A stretch of DNA of 64,000 nucleotides, from NCBI GenBank assembly GCA_002633025.1, contig NMRB01000160.1, forward strand, positions 378,294-442,293, read 5' to 3'. Shown one piece after another: positions 10,612 through 21,900 of this stretch. The position numbers and the translations under genes were made by a program. Position 1 is the first letter of the stretch, and every line of letters begins with the position of its first letter. Below the pieces are notes generated by a model. It was given only the letters and a program-made list of their open reading frames with translations. It made no database searches and had not been told where the DNA came from. The DNA is from Notospermus geniculatus (Eukaryota; Nemertea; Pilidiophora; Heteronemertea; Lineidae).

Positions 10612-11193
10612 TACAGGGTGTTTCAAAAAGAAGTTGTCATCTCTAAAACATCTTCTGGAACCCAAACCAGTGAATATTTTTGGCTCAGATTTGGTATGTG
10701 GATAGGTCTGGATGTACGAAGGAGCTGGAGAAAAATTGGCTCCGACCGGTTCATGCGTAGATGAAAACGAGGCCTCGGACTGAGAAGGTGCAAACTGCAA
10801 AAAAAACCAAAGATCAAAAAGCAATGAAACATTTACAACGTATTTCATTTGTTGCGTTCAGAATTTGCCAGGCATGCCATGATTACTGGAATCTACCTTC
10901 CACATGGCCAGCATGGTCCTTTCAGAGTTCCCTTCAGCCCAATCGTTGAAATGTCCTCAGTGCATTTACATCATCATGGTTCTTTTATTGTTTTGGAGGA
11001 AAACTGCATTTCGGACCCTTTTACTTTTAGGGTCACCGTTCCGTTATAACAAGCCATCAACATACGAACATGACATAAACATTATGAGTATGTCTATACC
11101 TAACAGCTTACAAAATCTGAGCCAAAAATATTCATGGGTTTGGGTTCTAGGAGATATTTTAGAGATGACAACTTTTTTTTGAAACACCCTGTA
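10612..11193. mobile_element. Tc1/mariner-type non-autonomous element
   Basis: The element (10614-11191) has ends CAGGGTGTTTCAAAAA and the inverse, flanked by TA on both sides. The inverted repeats extend about 78 bp with a few mismatches and include TGAATATTTTTGGCTCAGAT on each arm. TA duplication and CAGGGTGTTTCAAAAA-like ends are typical of the IS630/Tc1/mariner superfamily. The ~420-bp interior has no transposase. Confidence 0.75.
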
Positions 11194-11209
11194 GTAGACG
11201 ACACCCATT

Positions 11210-11406
11210 AGCCAGGAGCACACCAGGCGGTATCCCAAGCAATCTGAAAGTATAGGTTGTCGTCGCCGGGTGTGCGCCGGACAGCGATGCGTGGAATCTT
11301 CTCGCCAGTGGATCGCCCATTGTCATACAATACCAAACCGATATCGCCTCGTTTGCGGTGGCTGGCGATCAATCGCTTGCGATATCGCCTGGTGTGCAAC
11401 TGGCTC
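11210..11406. repeat. Inverted-repeat element (AGCCAG...GCACACCAGGCG ends)
   Basis: AGCCAGGAGCACACCAGGCG on the left pairs imperfectly with the inverse of CGCCTGGTGTGCAACTGGCT on the right. The interior contains repeated GCGAT/ATCGC words. A ~40-bp block (GCGATGCGTGGAATC) also recurs inverted near 38290-38330. Confidence 0.5.
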
Positions 11407-11411
11407 AAGCG

Positions 11412-11490
11412 TGGCTTTCCATTGGAGCGGAAGCTCTCGAAAGCATTGTTTGTTTCCGGGCTGTTGGTCACGCACCAATGGAAAGCCGCC
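11412..11490. repeat. MITE family C, short copy
   Basis: GTGGCTTTCCATTGG at the left and CCAATGGAAAGCCGCC at the right match the ends of the element at 4339-4477. Internal GAAGCTCTCGAAAGCATTGT also matches. Only ~79 bp remain, so it is internally deleted. Confidence 0.55.
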
Positions 11491-11492
11491 CA

Positions 11493-11645
11493 TAAGCGGG
11501 TGATCCACTGTTGCGATTTTGGCTTGAGACGGGGTTGCGTTCCCTTCCGATTACCTTATAAGGACTTCCGGTTGCCATATAAGGTAACCGCAAGGGAACG
11601 CAACCCCGTCTCAAGCCAAAATCGCAACAGTGGATCACCGCTTTT
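11493..11645. repeat. Palindromic MITE family D (AAGCGGGTGATCCACTG ends), copy 1
   Basis: The ~150-bp element is almost a perfect hairpin. GGCTTGAGACGGGGTTGCG occurs in one arm and its inverse in the other, and the centre is TTATAAGGACTTCCGG. Two further copies lie in tandem at 39146-39452. Confidence 0.65.
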
Positions 11646-13062
11646 AGGCTTTGGTAAACTTACTACATGCGGCATGTTTCACTTGTGAAACTACGGTATC
11701 ATAATAATGATAACCCTGGAAATGGGATCAGGCAAAGGCCCTGGCTCGAATTCTAAATTCCTCACCAGTCGTTCACTCGGTAATCGCGTTACCTGGAAAT
11801 GACTCGTCGAATTCTACCTCGTCCACACACGCCATGTCAAGAACGCCAGATGTAGGCCCTATACTATGTTCTTGGTACTAATCTAAATCGACACGTCTTG
11901 CAGGATTTGTGTCATGATATAGGGGAGCGAAAAGCAAACTACCTGTAATACTGATCGCGTAGGGTTTATCGTCAGTCAAAAAATGAAAAACGCCTTCAAT
12001 TGTAACTGAATCGAATCGTTTAATAACAGTTTCTGACAATCTTACTGGCGTACCTCAGCTGAGATTTCCGGTCAGGTCGAATTTTTACAATCAATTGAGA
12101 GAACGCTCGACTCGGAAGGTTCCGCCGGGTTCATTTTTTTAAATATAATTTATGATACTGTAGTACATGTAGGCCTGGACCTAGATTCTACGGTAGACCT
12201 ACTTGCAATTTCCGGTGCAGAGATATTGATTGGTTATATCGACGAAAAAGAACTGAGACACATACATGTACATGTACGCGTCCTAAGATTTGAAATGGCA
12301 AGAACACCGAGTTCGTACAGCGTTGAAAATAAACACCGAAGCATTCCCTGAAGTGGTCATACATAGCCCTGCTTGAGTGCCATAAAGTAAGATCAAAAAT
12401 TCATAAGCCGCTCGCTTATGATAAGATGTACTTTATTGTGTTTCGTAAGTTTCGTTATTGTAAAAATCAGCAAAGGGACGCCAGCTCGTTGAACAGATGC
12501 ATACTCGAACAAATAAATATAAAAAATGTAATAAAATTTCGAAGAGTAAAACGATGTAAAATTGTATTATATAATAATGAACAGTGTTCATTTATATAGA
12601 CTGAGATTAAAATGACTGTACATGTTGTATACCTAGTGCTAACATACATTGGTGTAAAAAGTTGCATAAGAGAAGTAGCCTACACCATTGTTTTTTGCGG
12701 AAACTCAGTGGTCTACATGTACCTATCAATGACGATGCGAGGAAAAAGCTCAAACTGCCACAAAATCATGAGACGTTTGGATGGGTGGATACACGTCACC
12801 CATTAACTTCGTACAATGTTAGAAAGTTCATTTGATGCATGAATTGAAGTTTGATGAACTTGACAACCGACGCGTGCATTTCAGCGACCAACCCAAAGAT
12901 GAATGACCGCAGTGCCCTCTATAAACACGTAAATGATTCAACTATGGTTGTGAGTGCTTTCATCTGCTCTCAAAAACATTAGTTCGCAAAGGAATGGAAC
13001 GTTTTTTTCGCAATTAAATACCGCCTCTATCAATCTAAAGCATTTCCACAAGTTAGCACAGT
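11646..13062. other. No gene or repeat recognised
   Basis: AT-rich non-coding sequence with short frames only. I see no splice-supported coding segment and no clear inverted repeat. Confidence 0.45.
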
Positions 13063-13114
13063 GTTCGAACTTGGAGGAATTATACTGACAGCATAATTCC
13101 TCCAAGGTTCGAAC
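13063..13114. repeat. 52-bp near-perfect hairpin, GGAGGAATTAT type
   Basis: GTTCGAACTTGGAGGAATTA at the left is mirrored at the right, with a short ACTGACAG loop region. The same arm word GGAGGAATTAT forms hairpins at 17184-17230 and 25299-25324. Confidence 0.7.
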
Positions 13115-13198
13115 AACGTACGACATGTACGGTTTGAGTGTGACCTTCCAAATGCAGTAGATTGGTCTGATAGTCAGTTTTCTGTAGATTGGTTCTGG

Positions 13199-13242
13199 AT
13201 CTCACCGCTAGGGCAAACTGGTGAAATCCCTAGCGGTGAGAT
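13199..13242. repeat. Short hairpin (ATCTCACCGCTAGGG arms)
   Basis: ATCTCACCGCTAGGG and its exact inverse are separated by about 14 bp. Its function is unknown. It lies downstream of the potassium-channel gene and is not an obvious transposon. Confidence 0.6.
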
Positions 13243-14720
13243 CTGTGACTTATCAACACACACAAAGGCGAGACTTCTGATTGGCCAAAAGCAGTCGTGT
13301 CATGGCAGTACACTGGTGTACAGTGTGTTGTGCACCATGCTTGCAGTGGGAAGAACGATGAACAAATGTACTGATAAAGACGCTGGCGGGGCTTTTGCAC
13401 GTTTGTGAGCCAAGTTGGTCGAGTCTGGCTTCAGACAGAGAAGATAATGACTGATTCGGCCTACCAAAGAAAATGCAAGTGTCACCGTAATGATAATAAC
13501 GAGGAGTATATGGTCATAAGGGTTATAAATTACCCACACATGTTGCCTAAAGTGGGCCTACACTCCTTTTAAGCGTTGCCAAAATAAAAGGATAGGATCC
13601 TTCCTTTTCTAATTCTGATCGAACGAGACAACGGAGCCATGGTAGTCCTTGACATTCATAGTCCTCTCCCTTTCCGTCACAACGACACCAAACCAAAATT
13701 TGGCACTAATCCTCCCCGGCTATCAGATTGTTGTTCACAAACACCTAGATTCAATTGAATGCATAAAAGGTAAAGTGGAAGACGTGTAAAACAAAAACAA
13801 TTCACAGCTAGGCTCGGCTATAGCTACATCAGTATCGGTACGTACTACGGCTACAAATGGTAACTAGTTTCATGAAAAATAGTTGGCGATAGAGAAGCCA
13901 GAGGGAAAGAAAGTGGTTGCTACTGACATCATTTAAAGCGGGACGTACGATACTTAAAATGTTTTCTTGGATTGTGACACGTGATTAATAGACAACAGAC
14001 GAGAAAGTACGCGAGTTAAAACTATGGATTAGTAAGACTGGTTTATCACGGTGAAGATGGCCTAATTCGCCGAGCACTTGCGAAGGACAAAGGGATACAA
14101 TGTATTTCGGTTCCACTGGTTCTTGATTCGGATATTTCCACTGGAATTTGACAATTTCTGCACGGGAGTGACATCTTCAGAAATTGCGACCCGCAGCTCA
14201 GGTCACGCAGAGTTACGCGAGACTGTGGCAGACAACGCGAGGCATGCGTCCCCACACATCAAATTTAGGCCTATCATACGGTAAGAATAGAGTCCTGTTT
14301 ACGGTGGGCAATCCCTCATGCCCTTCCCAGGGTTCACGATGTTTGGCTCCATTGGAGAGATCAATCATTGGAAGTCTCCCGCCATGGCAACCGTCAGATG
14401 TAATACATGTACATAAAACAAGGAAGCGAGTTTAGTTGCAACCGGACAACCGAGTTTGAAGGGACCTACTGTCAAATCGAAAAAGCGCGTTGCCAAGGAC
14501 ATTTTTTTCTCAATACAGGGGAAGCGGAAAGATGCTTAAAACACTCCACGCAGTCATGGCTTTAAAATAGCATCACCAATTCTGACATAAACACGTTCTG
14601 GTAAAGTACGGTTATCACTCCGTAAACATGCACGCTTCTTCCTCGACACGACGTGAATCTCTAAAGAACCGTCCCATTGAGATTGTAAAGTGGTAAAAAA
14701 CGAGAGGAGATTTAAAAATT

Positions 14721-15590
14721 CTACACATTGGTCTCCATATTGACTGGTCTGTATCTCCGACAGCATGAACTGCAACCCTTTTTCTCCGCATGTTCCGAAG
14801 GGTCTTTCTCCTTCTCCAAGAGTTGCTCGCTGGCCGCGTAGAAGTCGTACAAGAGGGTGAAGTTGTTGGCAATGATAGGCACGGCCAGAGCCACGATGAG
14901 CACTCCGGAGAGAGCAACGAAGGAACCGACGATGTACCCTGCTCCGGTAATCGGGTACTTGTCACCGTACCCCACTGTAGTCATTGTGATCAGGGCCCAC
15001 CAGAGCCCGGCGAACGCGTCCGGGTACATCTTACTTTTGGTGTCGTACAGCTCTGATTGTTCTGCTTGGTAGATTAACGTTCCGAAGAACAACACAGCCA
15101 CGCTCATGAACACGATCAACATGAAGAACTCCCTGAAACTGATTCGTATAGAATAGACGAAGATCAGGAAGGGATTGTAATGTCGGAGTAAATGGAAGAG
15201 TCGGAATACACGGAGGATTCGCAGTGTCATGACCGTGGCGAGTATGCGGTTATACTTGATGTAACAGAAGTCTGGCTCGCTGTATGTCATGGCAAGATGA
15301 GCATAAGTCGGGATCAACGCGACTGCGTCCAAAATGGTCAGCGGGTGGCGCACGAAACGACTTTTACTCGGACAAAAAATGAAACGCATGAAGAGCTCAA
15401 CAGTGAAGAAGACGGCACAGGACATGTCGACGTATCTTAGAGTGGATATCGGATGTCGCACTATGACGTATTCTGTCTTTCCTTTACAAGGATACGACAC
15501 ATTTTTTGCCACTTCACCAATGTCCATTGTCTCCACGCAGAGTCCAACGATATTCCCCACCACGATCAGGTAGGAGACGGTTGCATAGAC
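14721..15590 (-). CDS. Kv channel exon 3: S1 to C-terminus
   Basis: It encodes all six membrane segments and the pore in one 289-residue exon. S1 is near VYATVSYLIVVGNIVGL, S2 near SCAVFFTVELFMRFIF and S3 near LTILDAVALIPTY. S4 has four Arg plus one His at three-residue spacing. S5 is near FFMLIVFMSVAVLFFGTL, the filter is TVGYGD, and S6 runs YIVGSFVALSGVLIVALAVP. The acceptor is CCTTTTACAG; the stop is at 14721-14723. Confidence 0.9.
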   Translation of the reverse strand, partial: VYATVSYLIVVGNIVGLCVETMDIGEVAKNVSYPCKGKTEYVIVRHPISTLRYVDMSCAVFFTVELFMRFIFCPSKSRFVRHPLTILDAVALIPTYAHLAMTYSEPDFCYIKYNRILATVMTLRILRVFRLFHLLRHYNPFLIFVYSIRISFREFFMLIVFMSVAVLFFGTLIYQAEQSELYDTKSKMYPDAFAGLWWALITMTTVGYGDKYPITGAGYIVGSFVALSGVLIVALAVPIIANNFTLLYDFYAASEQLLEKEKDPSEHAEKKGCSSCCRRYRPVNMETNV

Positions 15591-18500
15591 CTGTAAAAGG
15601 AAAAACACGAACGATTGATTTGCACCCCGATTTGACTGGCAGCGAGAGAGACGGGGTTACGCCAGGCTGGTTTGAAAGGAACGGGAGCCTTGAGAATGCA
15701 TGCCGGTCCTAGTTAATAGGTACAATATCAGCAGTTGGCTACAGAAATAATGGCTGTTATTCATAAAAGTTAGCAAATGCTTTTACTTAAGATTTGCACA
15801 GCGAGGTTCAATGTAAACGAACTACAAAAACCTGTAGTAAAAGCATTTTTGCTAGCTTTTATGAACATCAGCCCTTGGCTGGTGTGATCGGAGGTGCTGG
15901 GTTCAGCTGATACTCCTCAGATACCGTCGGTGTGAAACGTTTTTGAAACTTCCACATCTGTGAGTCATCCCCTACTCTTGTCTGACGGAATAAGCCATCC
16001 TGAGAATATCAGGCGTTCTTACTGCTCGCTCCCTTCGTCACCGCAGACAATGAAGAGGAGCGAGGTAAAAACCCCTGCTGTGGGAGGATGGAATAAGCTG
16101 TAACTTGACAATATGGGACACGCAGTCACAGAGAATCGTGTCGTTCGACATGTATATGCCAACGTTCCCCAAAAATGCGGGGGAAACTGACATGGCAACA
16201 CTGGCAGATGTTACACAGGTGGGAATGAAGTTACATCGTCCACAACCTGAGTGATTTCACATCAAGCACCAAAACCGCCAGTATTGTTAAATTCAACGCC
16301 AAGGTCACTGTAATAATGCACCAATGTTTACCTGCATGTAAAACCATTGCTTTCGTTCCTTTCAAAATAAAGTTGAAGATAGCGACTTCGTTCTTCAAAT
16401 TATTCTTCAAACGAAATTGAGGAAGATGGATTTCATAACAATATCCCGTGTACCGAGATGTACCCGGGGAATAATGGGCTCGTGAATGACTCTGAATAAT
16501 TTAAACTTCCATCGGCGAGGGAATAGTTAATCAGCACTGAAATAGACCCCTGGTGGTTGGTATATGAGGAATCCACGCAGTCATACTGTGCATCATTCTT
16601 ATTCCGTGGAAACTTAATTGTATTCTGTCATGCCAACGAATTAAATTTCCATGACTTCAGGAGTGTATTTCGGATCCTATTTACACATAATTGAAGCCAT
16701 CCTGACTTCGAAGGGGAGATGTTGAAGCCGGGGAACTTGACGCGGTTTGTGACGGAAGGAAAATCTGATCAGCCCGCGGGTCCCAAAATAGAACTTTACT
16801 GTCAATTCCACAACCCTTGAGTATAAAATTTGTGCGAAACTTAACCTGAACTACAAATCTGATAATCTCTTAAATCCCACTGCAGTTTTCAACCACTACC
16901 CGTATTACCCAGGCTCCGAAACTGCTTCGGTTCACGCGATTGTCAGAATATTACCGACAGGCGTCACTAGTGCGTGTTAGAATTGGCGCCGAACTAGCTA
17001 GCCAGTCAGTGATCCGCTTTCAGGACCACTTCTGGCCGTAGCCTCGGATGATCATTGCGACCTGTGCCTCTCGACATGCACAAGGTGTTTCAGCCAATCA
17101 ACAGATATCTTAGAGCGGTTTCGGCTCAACTGTCGATATTAGCTTTTAATTGCGACGTGGTGCTCTACCCTAAGACATTTATTGGAGGAATTATACTTCT
17201 GACAGTATAAACTGTCAGTATAATTCCTCCGACCAACTTCCAAATCGAGACGAACCCGCCAACGTCTAGACCATAAAGGAAATCCTCCTTGGCTGGCGGC
17301 ATTGTTTTATGGGGGTCACCGCCCGCATATTAAACCTATTATTATTTCTTACCATGGCAGGCCAGTTCTGTTTTGGATCGTCCAATATAGCCCAAACTTT
17401 CATTTTACAAGTCTTTGGCCCCTCTTCCTCCACAGGTTCTGGTACCTTCTCATCTTTAATGTGCTTTTTCTTGAACCTTGACAAGATGTCTAGGTTACCG
17501 CTGGCGGCCACGTAATTCGTGATACAACAAGCTTCCATCGTTTGGTCAGATACTTCCCAGAATTTGAATTCGCGTTTCGCGATGACGCCACAAATGTCTG
17601 ATGGATAGTGAAGTTCTCCTGTAAGTGAAAATTGAAAGGAAAGGAGGTAATTTGAAGAAAATGATACTGAGGTCAGAAACCACGGTTTCATAGACTCAAC
17701 CGTAGCGAAGTGGCTGGGTGACGTGAATCCATGGAAAATAGGAAGGGCTGACGATTTTGAGAACGCCGACACTCAGTCTAAGAAAAACAGGGCAGTTTTC
17801 AGTCACTCTCTCACTCCATATTGCTCTTGTTCACACAGCTTTATTTTGGATGTCAAGATAGCCTGTGTGCTCAATCTACAAAAAAGCGCAATTTTCTCAT
17901 CACACAATGCATATCGAACGTCACAGGACGTGCTGAACTCGCTCCGAGTTGCACTTGTCCACACAGCCTCTTGTGATTCAGACCCATCGGCGTGAGAGAA
18001 GGACCGAATATCACATTCCCAACACATGGTCTCCGGCCAAATAGCCACTCTGTCATTCTGTGCTATCTAGCCATTTATCTTCAAGGAGCAATCAACAACG
18101 CAAAGTACAAAAATGTCTATAAACGGGTCAGTACTCATCTTAGCACTGTACTGCGAAATAGCCGGAGAACAATTTGTCCGTCAGTCCTTCGGGGATCCTG
18201 AGAATGTCAGAGGTTCTGAGCGCTCACTCCCTTCGTCATTGTAAACGCGGTGATGCAAGGAGCGAACAAATTGCAAAACCCCCTGCACTCCAATGCGAAG
18301 GTCTATCTTTTTGTTCGGTGCTCTCTTCGTGTCATCGAACAATGGGACTGGCGGTCGCCTTTTGGCGTTTTGCGGCTCTACAGACACAGTGTAACTCTTA
18401 GTAATTCAGCTACCCCTTACCTGTTCTATACAAGTCTATAATATTCTGAAAGACTCCCGGGTGTCTGTTGAAGTAGTACTCGGTGGATACATCCTCACTA

Positions 18501-18694
18501 CCACTGTTTATTTTTTTCTGGTGATAATCTGCGAGCCTTGCGAGTTTTGTATTCGGGAATCGTCTCAACGTAGAGAGGGGCACTTGGTGTCGGAAGCCCG
18601 AGATATTTAGGTTGATTGTCGGCGCGCTTAGCTCTGCCTCCTCGAATTCGTTCTCGTCCTTTTCTAGGATACAGCTGCTGAAAAGATAGACCAT
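14721..18694 (-). CDS. Voltage-gated potassium channel alpha subunit (Kv, non-Shaker T1 type)
   Basis: Three exons join in phase: 18694-18421, 17618-17353 and 15590-14721, giving about 469 residues. The junctions are ACAG|GTAAGG to TTACAG|GAGAAC (RTG-ELHYPS) and GCCATG|GTAAGA to TTTACAG|GTCTAT. The product is a plasma-membrane K+ channel subunit. Order: T1 (INLNISGFRHQVPLSTL..., then the HX5CX20CC zinc motif of Kv2-4-type T1 domains), S1 to S3, S4 (TLRILRVFRLFHLLRHY, Arg every third residue), S5, pore with TMTTVGYGD, and S6. The S6 hinge reads LAVP where Shaker, Shab and Shaw have PVP/PIP. The C-terminal tail is short and contains CSSCC. The subfamily is not assignable by eye. The start ATG at 18694 is the first in frame; an acceptor-like TTTTCAG just inside means the true first coding exon could lie upstream. 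Confidence 0.9.
15750..15874. repeat. MITE family E (GGGCTG...TTCATAAAAG ends)
   Basis: GGCTGTTATTCATAAAAG at the left pairs with CTTTTATGAACATCAGCC at the right. Inside, AGCAAATGCTTTTACTT and AGTAAAAGCATTT pair. The subterminal block is shared with the polymorphic element at 61165-61280. Confidence 0.65.
15927..16219 (-). repeat. MITE family A, interrupted copy
   Basis: The ends CGGTGTGAAACGTTTTT and GGCAGATGTTACACAGG match family A in reverse orientation. The copy is split by the CATCCT-ended MITE at 15996-16090, so it is older. Confidence 0.6.
15988..16098. mobile_element. MITE family F (CATCCT ends, 8-9-bp duplication), nested in family A
   Basis: The element is 15996-16090 (95 bp), from CATCCTGAGAATATCAGG to GGGAGGATG. 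GAATAAGC is duplicated at 15988-15995 and 16091-16098. Relatives: 28081-28189, 36280-36402, 59594-60224 and a partial copy at 18194-18260. Target duplications of 8-9 bp suggest a Mutator-like or hAT-like transposase; none is encoded here. Confidence 0.7.
17184..17230. repeat. GGAGGAATTAT-type mini-hairpin, second copy
   Basis: GGAGGAATTATACT is followed by TCTGACAG, a TATAA centre and the inverse arm CTGTCAGTATAATTCCTCC. It lies inside Kv intron 2, next to a stretch (17236-17300) that resembles the tRNA/5S-like repeat at 25080-25265. Confidence 0.65.
17353..17618 (-). CDS. Kv channel exon 2: second half of T1 and linker
   Basis: It encodes ELHYPSDICGVIAKREFKFW... with the zinc ligands His, Cys and Cys-Cys in the exact HX5CX20CC spacing. 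A charged linker (SRFKKKHIKDEKVPEPVEEE) follows, then ...KVWAILDDPKQNWPAM before S1. Confidence 0.9.
18194..18260. repeat. Partial MITE family F
   Basis: ATCCTGAGAATGTCAG followed by GCGCTCACTCCCTTCGTCA matches one end of family F. No opposite end is clear. It lies in Kv intron 1. Confidence 0.45.
18421..18694 (-). CDS. Kv channel exon 1: N-terminus and first half of T1
   Basis: It encodes a short acidic leader (EKDENEFEEAEL), then INLNISGFRHQVPLSTLRRF and EYYFNRHPGVFQNIIDLYRT. These are hallmarks of the Kv tetramerisation (BTB-like) domain. The donor is ACAG|GTAAGG at 18421/18420. Confidence 0.85.
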
Positions 18695-19196
18695 GCCATT
18701 TATTCCGTGACTGGGGACCCATCTGCTTGATTACCACTGTGGCGGTCGGTGGAAGGTTGATTTGTGGCCGCGTAAAATACATCGATTCTACAACAGCCTT
18801 GCGATTCAACGCTTACTGTGTCGTGATGGAAGTGCGGCCAAGAGACACAAGTACATGTTCCACCTTCATCCAGTTCTTGGGACAGTAAGTGCTTTGTACC
18901 TTGTGCCTTTGCAAGGCCATGTAAAAAAACCCATCAAAGTGAGGAACACGAGCAGTTTGAGATGCCCCCCTCCGTACTTTCCAGGGTCAGTGCTTTAGCT
19001 TCGGTCCTGATGGAAAAATCTAATAATACAATACAACACAATTCTTCAGGCCGGAATTGTGATGCGAAATGTAGGCCTATAACCACGGCGGCCAGATGGT
19101 GTGTTGACTGCCATTTTCCGTTATATTAGATTGGTAATAACATTTCCACCAGGAATTTGGTCAGGAGACGGAAAAGTTTCAGCAGGCAGTAGGCCC

Positions 19197-19351
19197 TAAG
19201 TGATTGGAGATCGATCCCTCTCGCAGTAAGTGATTGGAGATCGATCCCTCTCGCAGTAGGCTAAGTGATTGGAGATCGATCCCTCTCGCAGTAAGTGATT
19301 GGAGATCGATCCCTCTCGCAGTAAGTGATTGGAGATCGATCCCTCTCGCAA
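19197..19351. repeat. 30-bp minisatellite, about five units
   Basis: The unit TAAGTGATTGGAGATCGATC plus CCTCTCGCAG repeats five times almost without change, with one 5-bp spacer. It lies upstream of the Kv gene. The multiple of three leaves it open in one frame, but nothing suggests translation. Confidence 0.85.
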
Positions 19352-19885
19352 GTGTTACGGCGAAGTCACCTCTTGATCAGAAGACCAGAGAGAGCAACTC
19401 AGCATACAGAAGACAACAGACCTTACCAACTACACGGCTACTGGAGTTTAACGCAAAAACGCAACGCAAAACCTCAACACCTGAATTTACACAGTCTGGA
19501 TAGGATTGAAAATGTCATGAATCGAGGTCGCATGGGGAGTAAACATTAAATTTATCAACCCAATACATTTTCAATATGGCGTATTAAAAAGTCTCGCTTC
19601 GCATACCTGGTTGTCCCCTTGCCTGTGCTGGGCCTACGCCGTGGAACCAAACTTTTTCTTCTGTATTTACACGCACTGCACGCACATGGGATCATCTTGA
19701 CGTGCACTGATGTTGGCCTATCCGTGGTACGTTGACACAGTGACCATATGGTGACGTCACGTCACGTAACGTCCCACGGTATGGAGTTCGATCGAATTTT
19801 ACACTGAGTTTGTTGATTATGATGTTTCAAAACTCTCATGACTCAAACTTTGCTGACCTGAATGCAAACTTTTCTCGAGAATTTT

Positions 19886-20230
19886 GGGACATTTGGTAAT
19901 TGGGGGAAATAACGTGTAACGAGAACTTTACGACAACGAAACGTTTTGTACCGAAAATGCAATATATAAATCTGGTGAATTCGTAGCATGTAAAATAACG
20001 CTGTCGTAAAGTTAACATCTATCGTTTGATTTCTTAAACTCCCTAATGGTGAATTGCTTTATAATGGGGAGGTTTAGAAATCAAACGATAAGCGTGAACT
20101 TTACGACTACGTTATTTTTCATACTACACATTCACCCCACCAGATATTATATTGCATTTTCGGTACAAAAATAATGTTGTCGTTAAAGTTTACGTTTACC
20201 TTTGATTTCTAATCCTCCCTAATGAGAAGC
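19886..20230. repeat. Foldback element with ~95-bp arms
   Basis: Left-arm words (ACTTTACGACAACG, TGTACCGAAAATGCAATAT) are found inverted at 20100-20200. The centre holds a second small hairpin around TTTCTTAAACTCCCTAAT, a word shared with the ends of the element at 2189-2359. It is non-coding. Confidence 0.6.
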
Positions 20231-20899
20231 ATGTGGAGGAACGAGAAACATATGTAGGGGCGTCTTTACGGTATTATCACGTTTTGCTAGGGCCAGCCTC
20301 GCTGTAGAAAGCCCGGTAACCACGAAATTTTAATATCGAAATATATATTCACCAACACACATCCATGATTGCATACCTCATTAGAAGAAAATTTACCCAA
20401 AGGTGCGCAGTTCACATTTTCAACCCAATTACTCGTATTCCTATAGGTGTTGGGAATGCCCAGGCAAATAAAGAGCGAGGTGTAGGAAAACACCAGGGGA
20501 TATTAGACCAGCTATTGCTATTCTAGAGGCGGACACGGATTATCACGTACTTCACCGACCATTTCCTAATCAGAGGAGAAGCTACCGGAACGCCATCGAT
20601 ATCCGGGAAGGATAAATGTGATTATGGTTGTAGAATCGATCATGACTCAGGTATGTGCTCGACGCGAAGGAAGAAGATGTCTCCTTCCATATTCATAGAA
20701 ATCAGCGAAACGAGTCCCGTCTGATTTCATAAGGACCTTTTGGGAGACTCTAAATACATTTCTGAGGCATTTCCTAAATACGAGTACTGATTGCTAAGTA
20801 ACTTACAGAAGAGTACATGCTGACGACTAGCAAGAGGATGAACTGCTATTCCAACAATAAGCAGCTAAGAGAGCAGAGAAAATATGTAAACTGTCATAG

Positions 20900-21440
20900 T
20901 CACAACAAGTTGCCGACATAGCAGAGACTAAACTGAAATTCCCACAACAAGTTGTCGACAACGAAGAGACTGAATTTGCCACTCCCACAACAAAGTTTTC
21001 GACAAAGCAGAGGCTAAACTGTACTTCCCACAAGTTGTCGACAAAGCAGAGACTAAAATGCCATTCCCACAACAAGACGTCGACAAAGCAGAGGCTAAAC
21101 TGTAGGCCTACTTTCCACAAGTTGTTGACAAAGCAGAGACTAATCTGTCATTCCCCACAACAAGTTGTCGATAAATCAGAGACTAAACTGTCACTCCCAC
21201 AACAAGTTGTCGACAAAGCAAGAATTAGGGAAGTTTCGCAAGCGCCCGACTAGGCCATACGACGTCGTTTATCTATTGTTTGGGTATACCCACACAATAG
21301 ATAAACGTCGTCGTAGGGCCCAACCGGGCGCTTGCGAAACCTCAGTCCCTATTAACTGTTATTCCCACAAAAAGTTGTCGAAAAAGGACAAATTCCCAAA
21401 TCAAGTTGTCGACAGAGCAAAGACTCACAGTGAGATCTGC
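20900..21440. repeat. ~40-bp minisatellite (ACAACAAGTTGTCGACAAAG units)
   Basis: About nine to ten diverged units, each with CCCACAACAAGTTGTCGAC followed by AAAGCAGAGACTAAACTG. The array is interrupted by the hairpin at 21228-21346. Units are more diverged at the right end. Confidence 0.8.
21228..21346. mobile_element. Hairpin element inserted in the minisatellite
   Basis: GTTTCGCAAGCGCCCG and ACGACGTCGTTTATCTATTG have their inverses at the right side (CAATAGATAAACGTCGTCGT, CGGGCGCTTGCGAAAC). It splits the minisatellite, so it inserted after the array formed. Confidence 0.65.
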
Positions 21441-21521
21441 TCACAGACAACAACTGTTCTGCTGGCTTAACCACAAACCCAAGTGTCAGCTCCCGACAGA
21501 GCTGAAACACCGTACGTTATA

Positions 21522-21900
21522 AGCCGTGTTTACACCTGAGGAAATTGCCGGACCTGACCCGGCTCTGACCCGCCTTTTTTGCGTTTACACCTATGAAAAT
21601 CGGATCCGGATTAAAAATTGCCGGACTAATTTAGCCCGCTTTCGCTCGGCGGGTCTGATCCGGATTATACTTTAGCCCGGCAATTTCAAAGGTGTGGACA
21701 GAAAAATGCCGGGCTTAAACGTTTACTGAGCCCACCGACAGGTGTCGGTCTGCTAAAATTGAATGGGTGGTGTGTCTATAAATAGCATGGCCAGCGTTCA
21801 GTATCGTAAGACGAATAATAGGTGTGGACAGAAAATTCAATGGATCCGGGTTAAATTCGAACCCGGGCCTGGAAAAATTGCATAGGTGTAAACACGGCTA
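21522..21900. repeat. MITE (AGCCGTGTTTACACCT ends)
   Basis: AGCCGTGTTTACACCT and AGGTGTAAACACGGCT bound a ~378-bp element with several internal CCGG/GGATCCGG palindromic words. There is no coding capacity. Confidence 0.7.

Larger units (their letters stand above)
15591..17352 (-). other. Kv intron 2 with inserted repeats
   Basis: The 1,762-bp intron has GT...AG ends. It contains the hairpin element at 15750-15874, a family A MITE split by a CATCCT-ended MITE (15927-16219), and the small hairpin at 17184-17230. No other coding segment is recognised. Confidence 0.7.

Noticed and set aside
11257-11688. 143-codon frame across 11.3-11.7 kb
   Set aside because: It runs through three different MITEs with inverted repeats. 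The openness is incidental.
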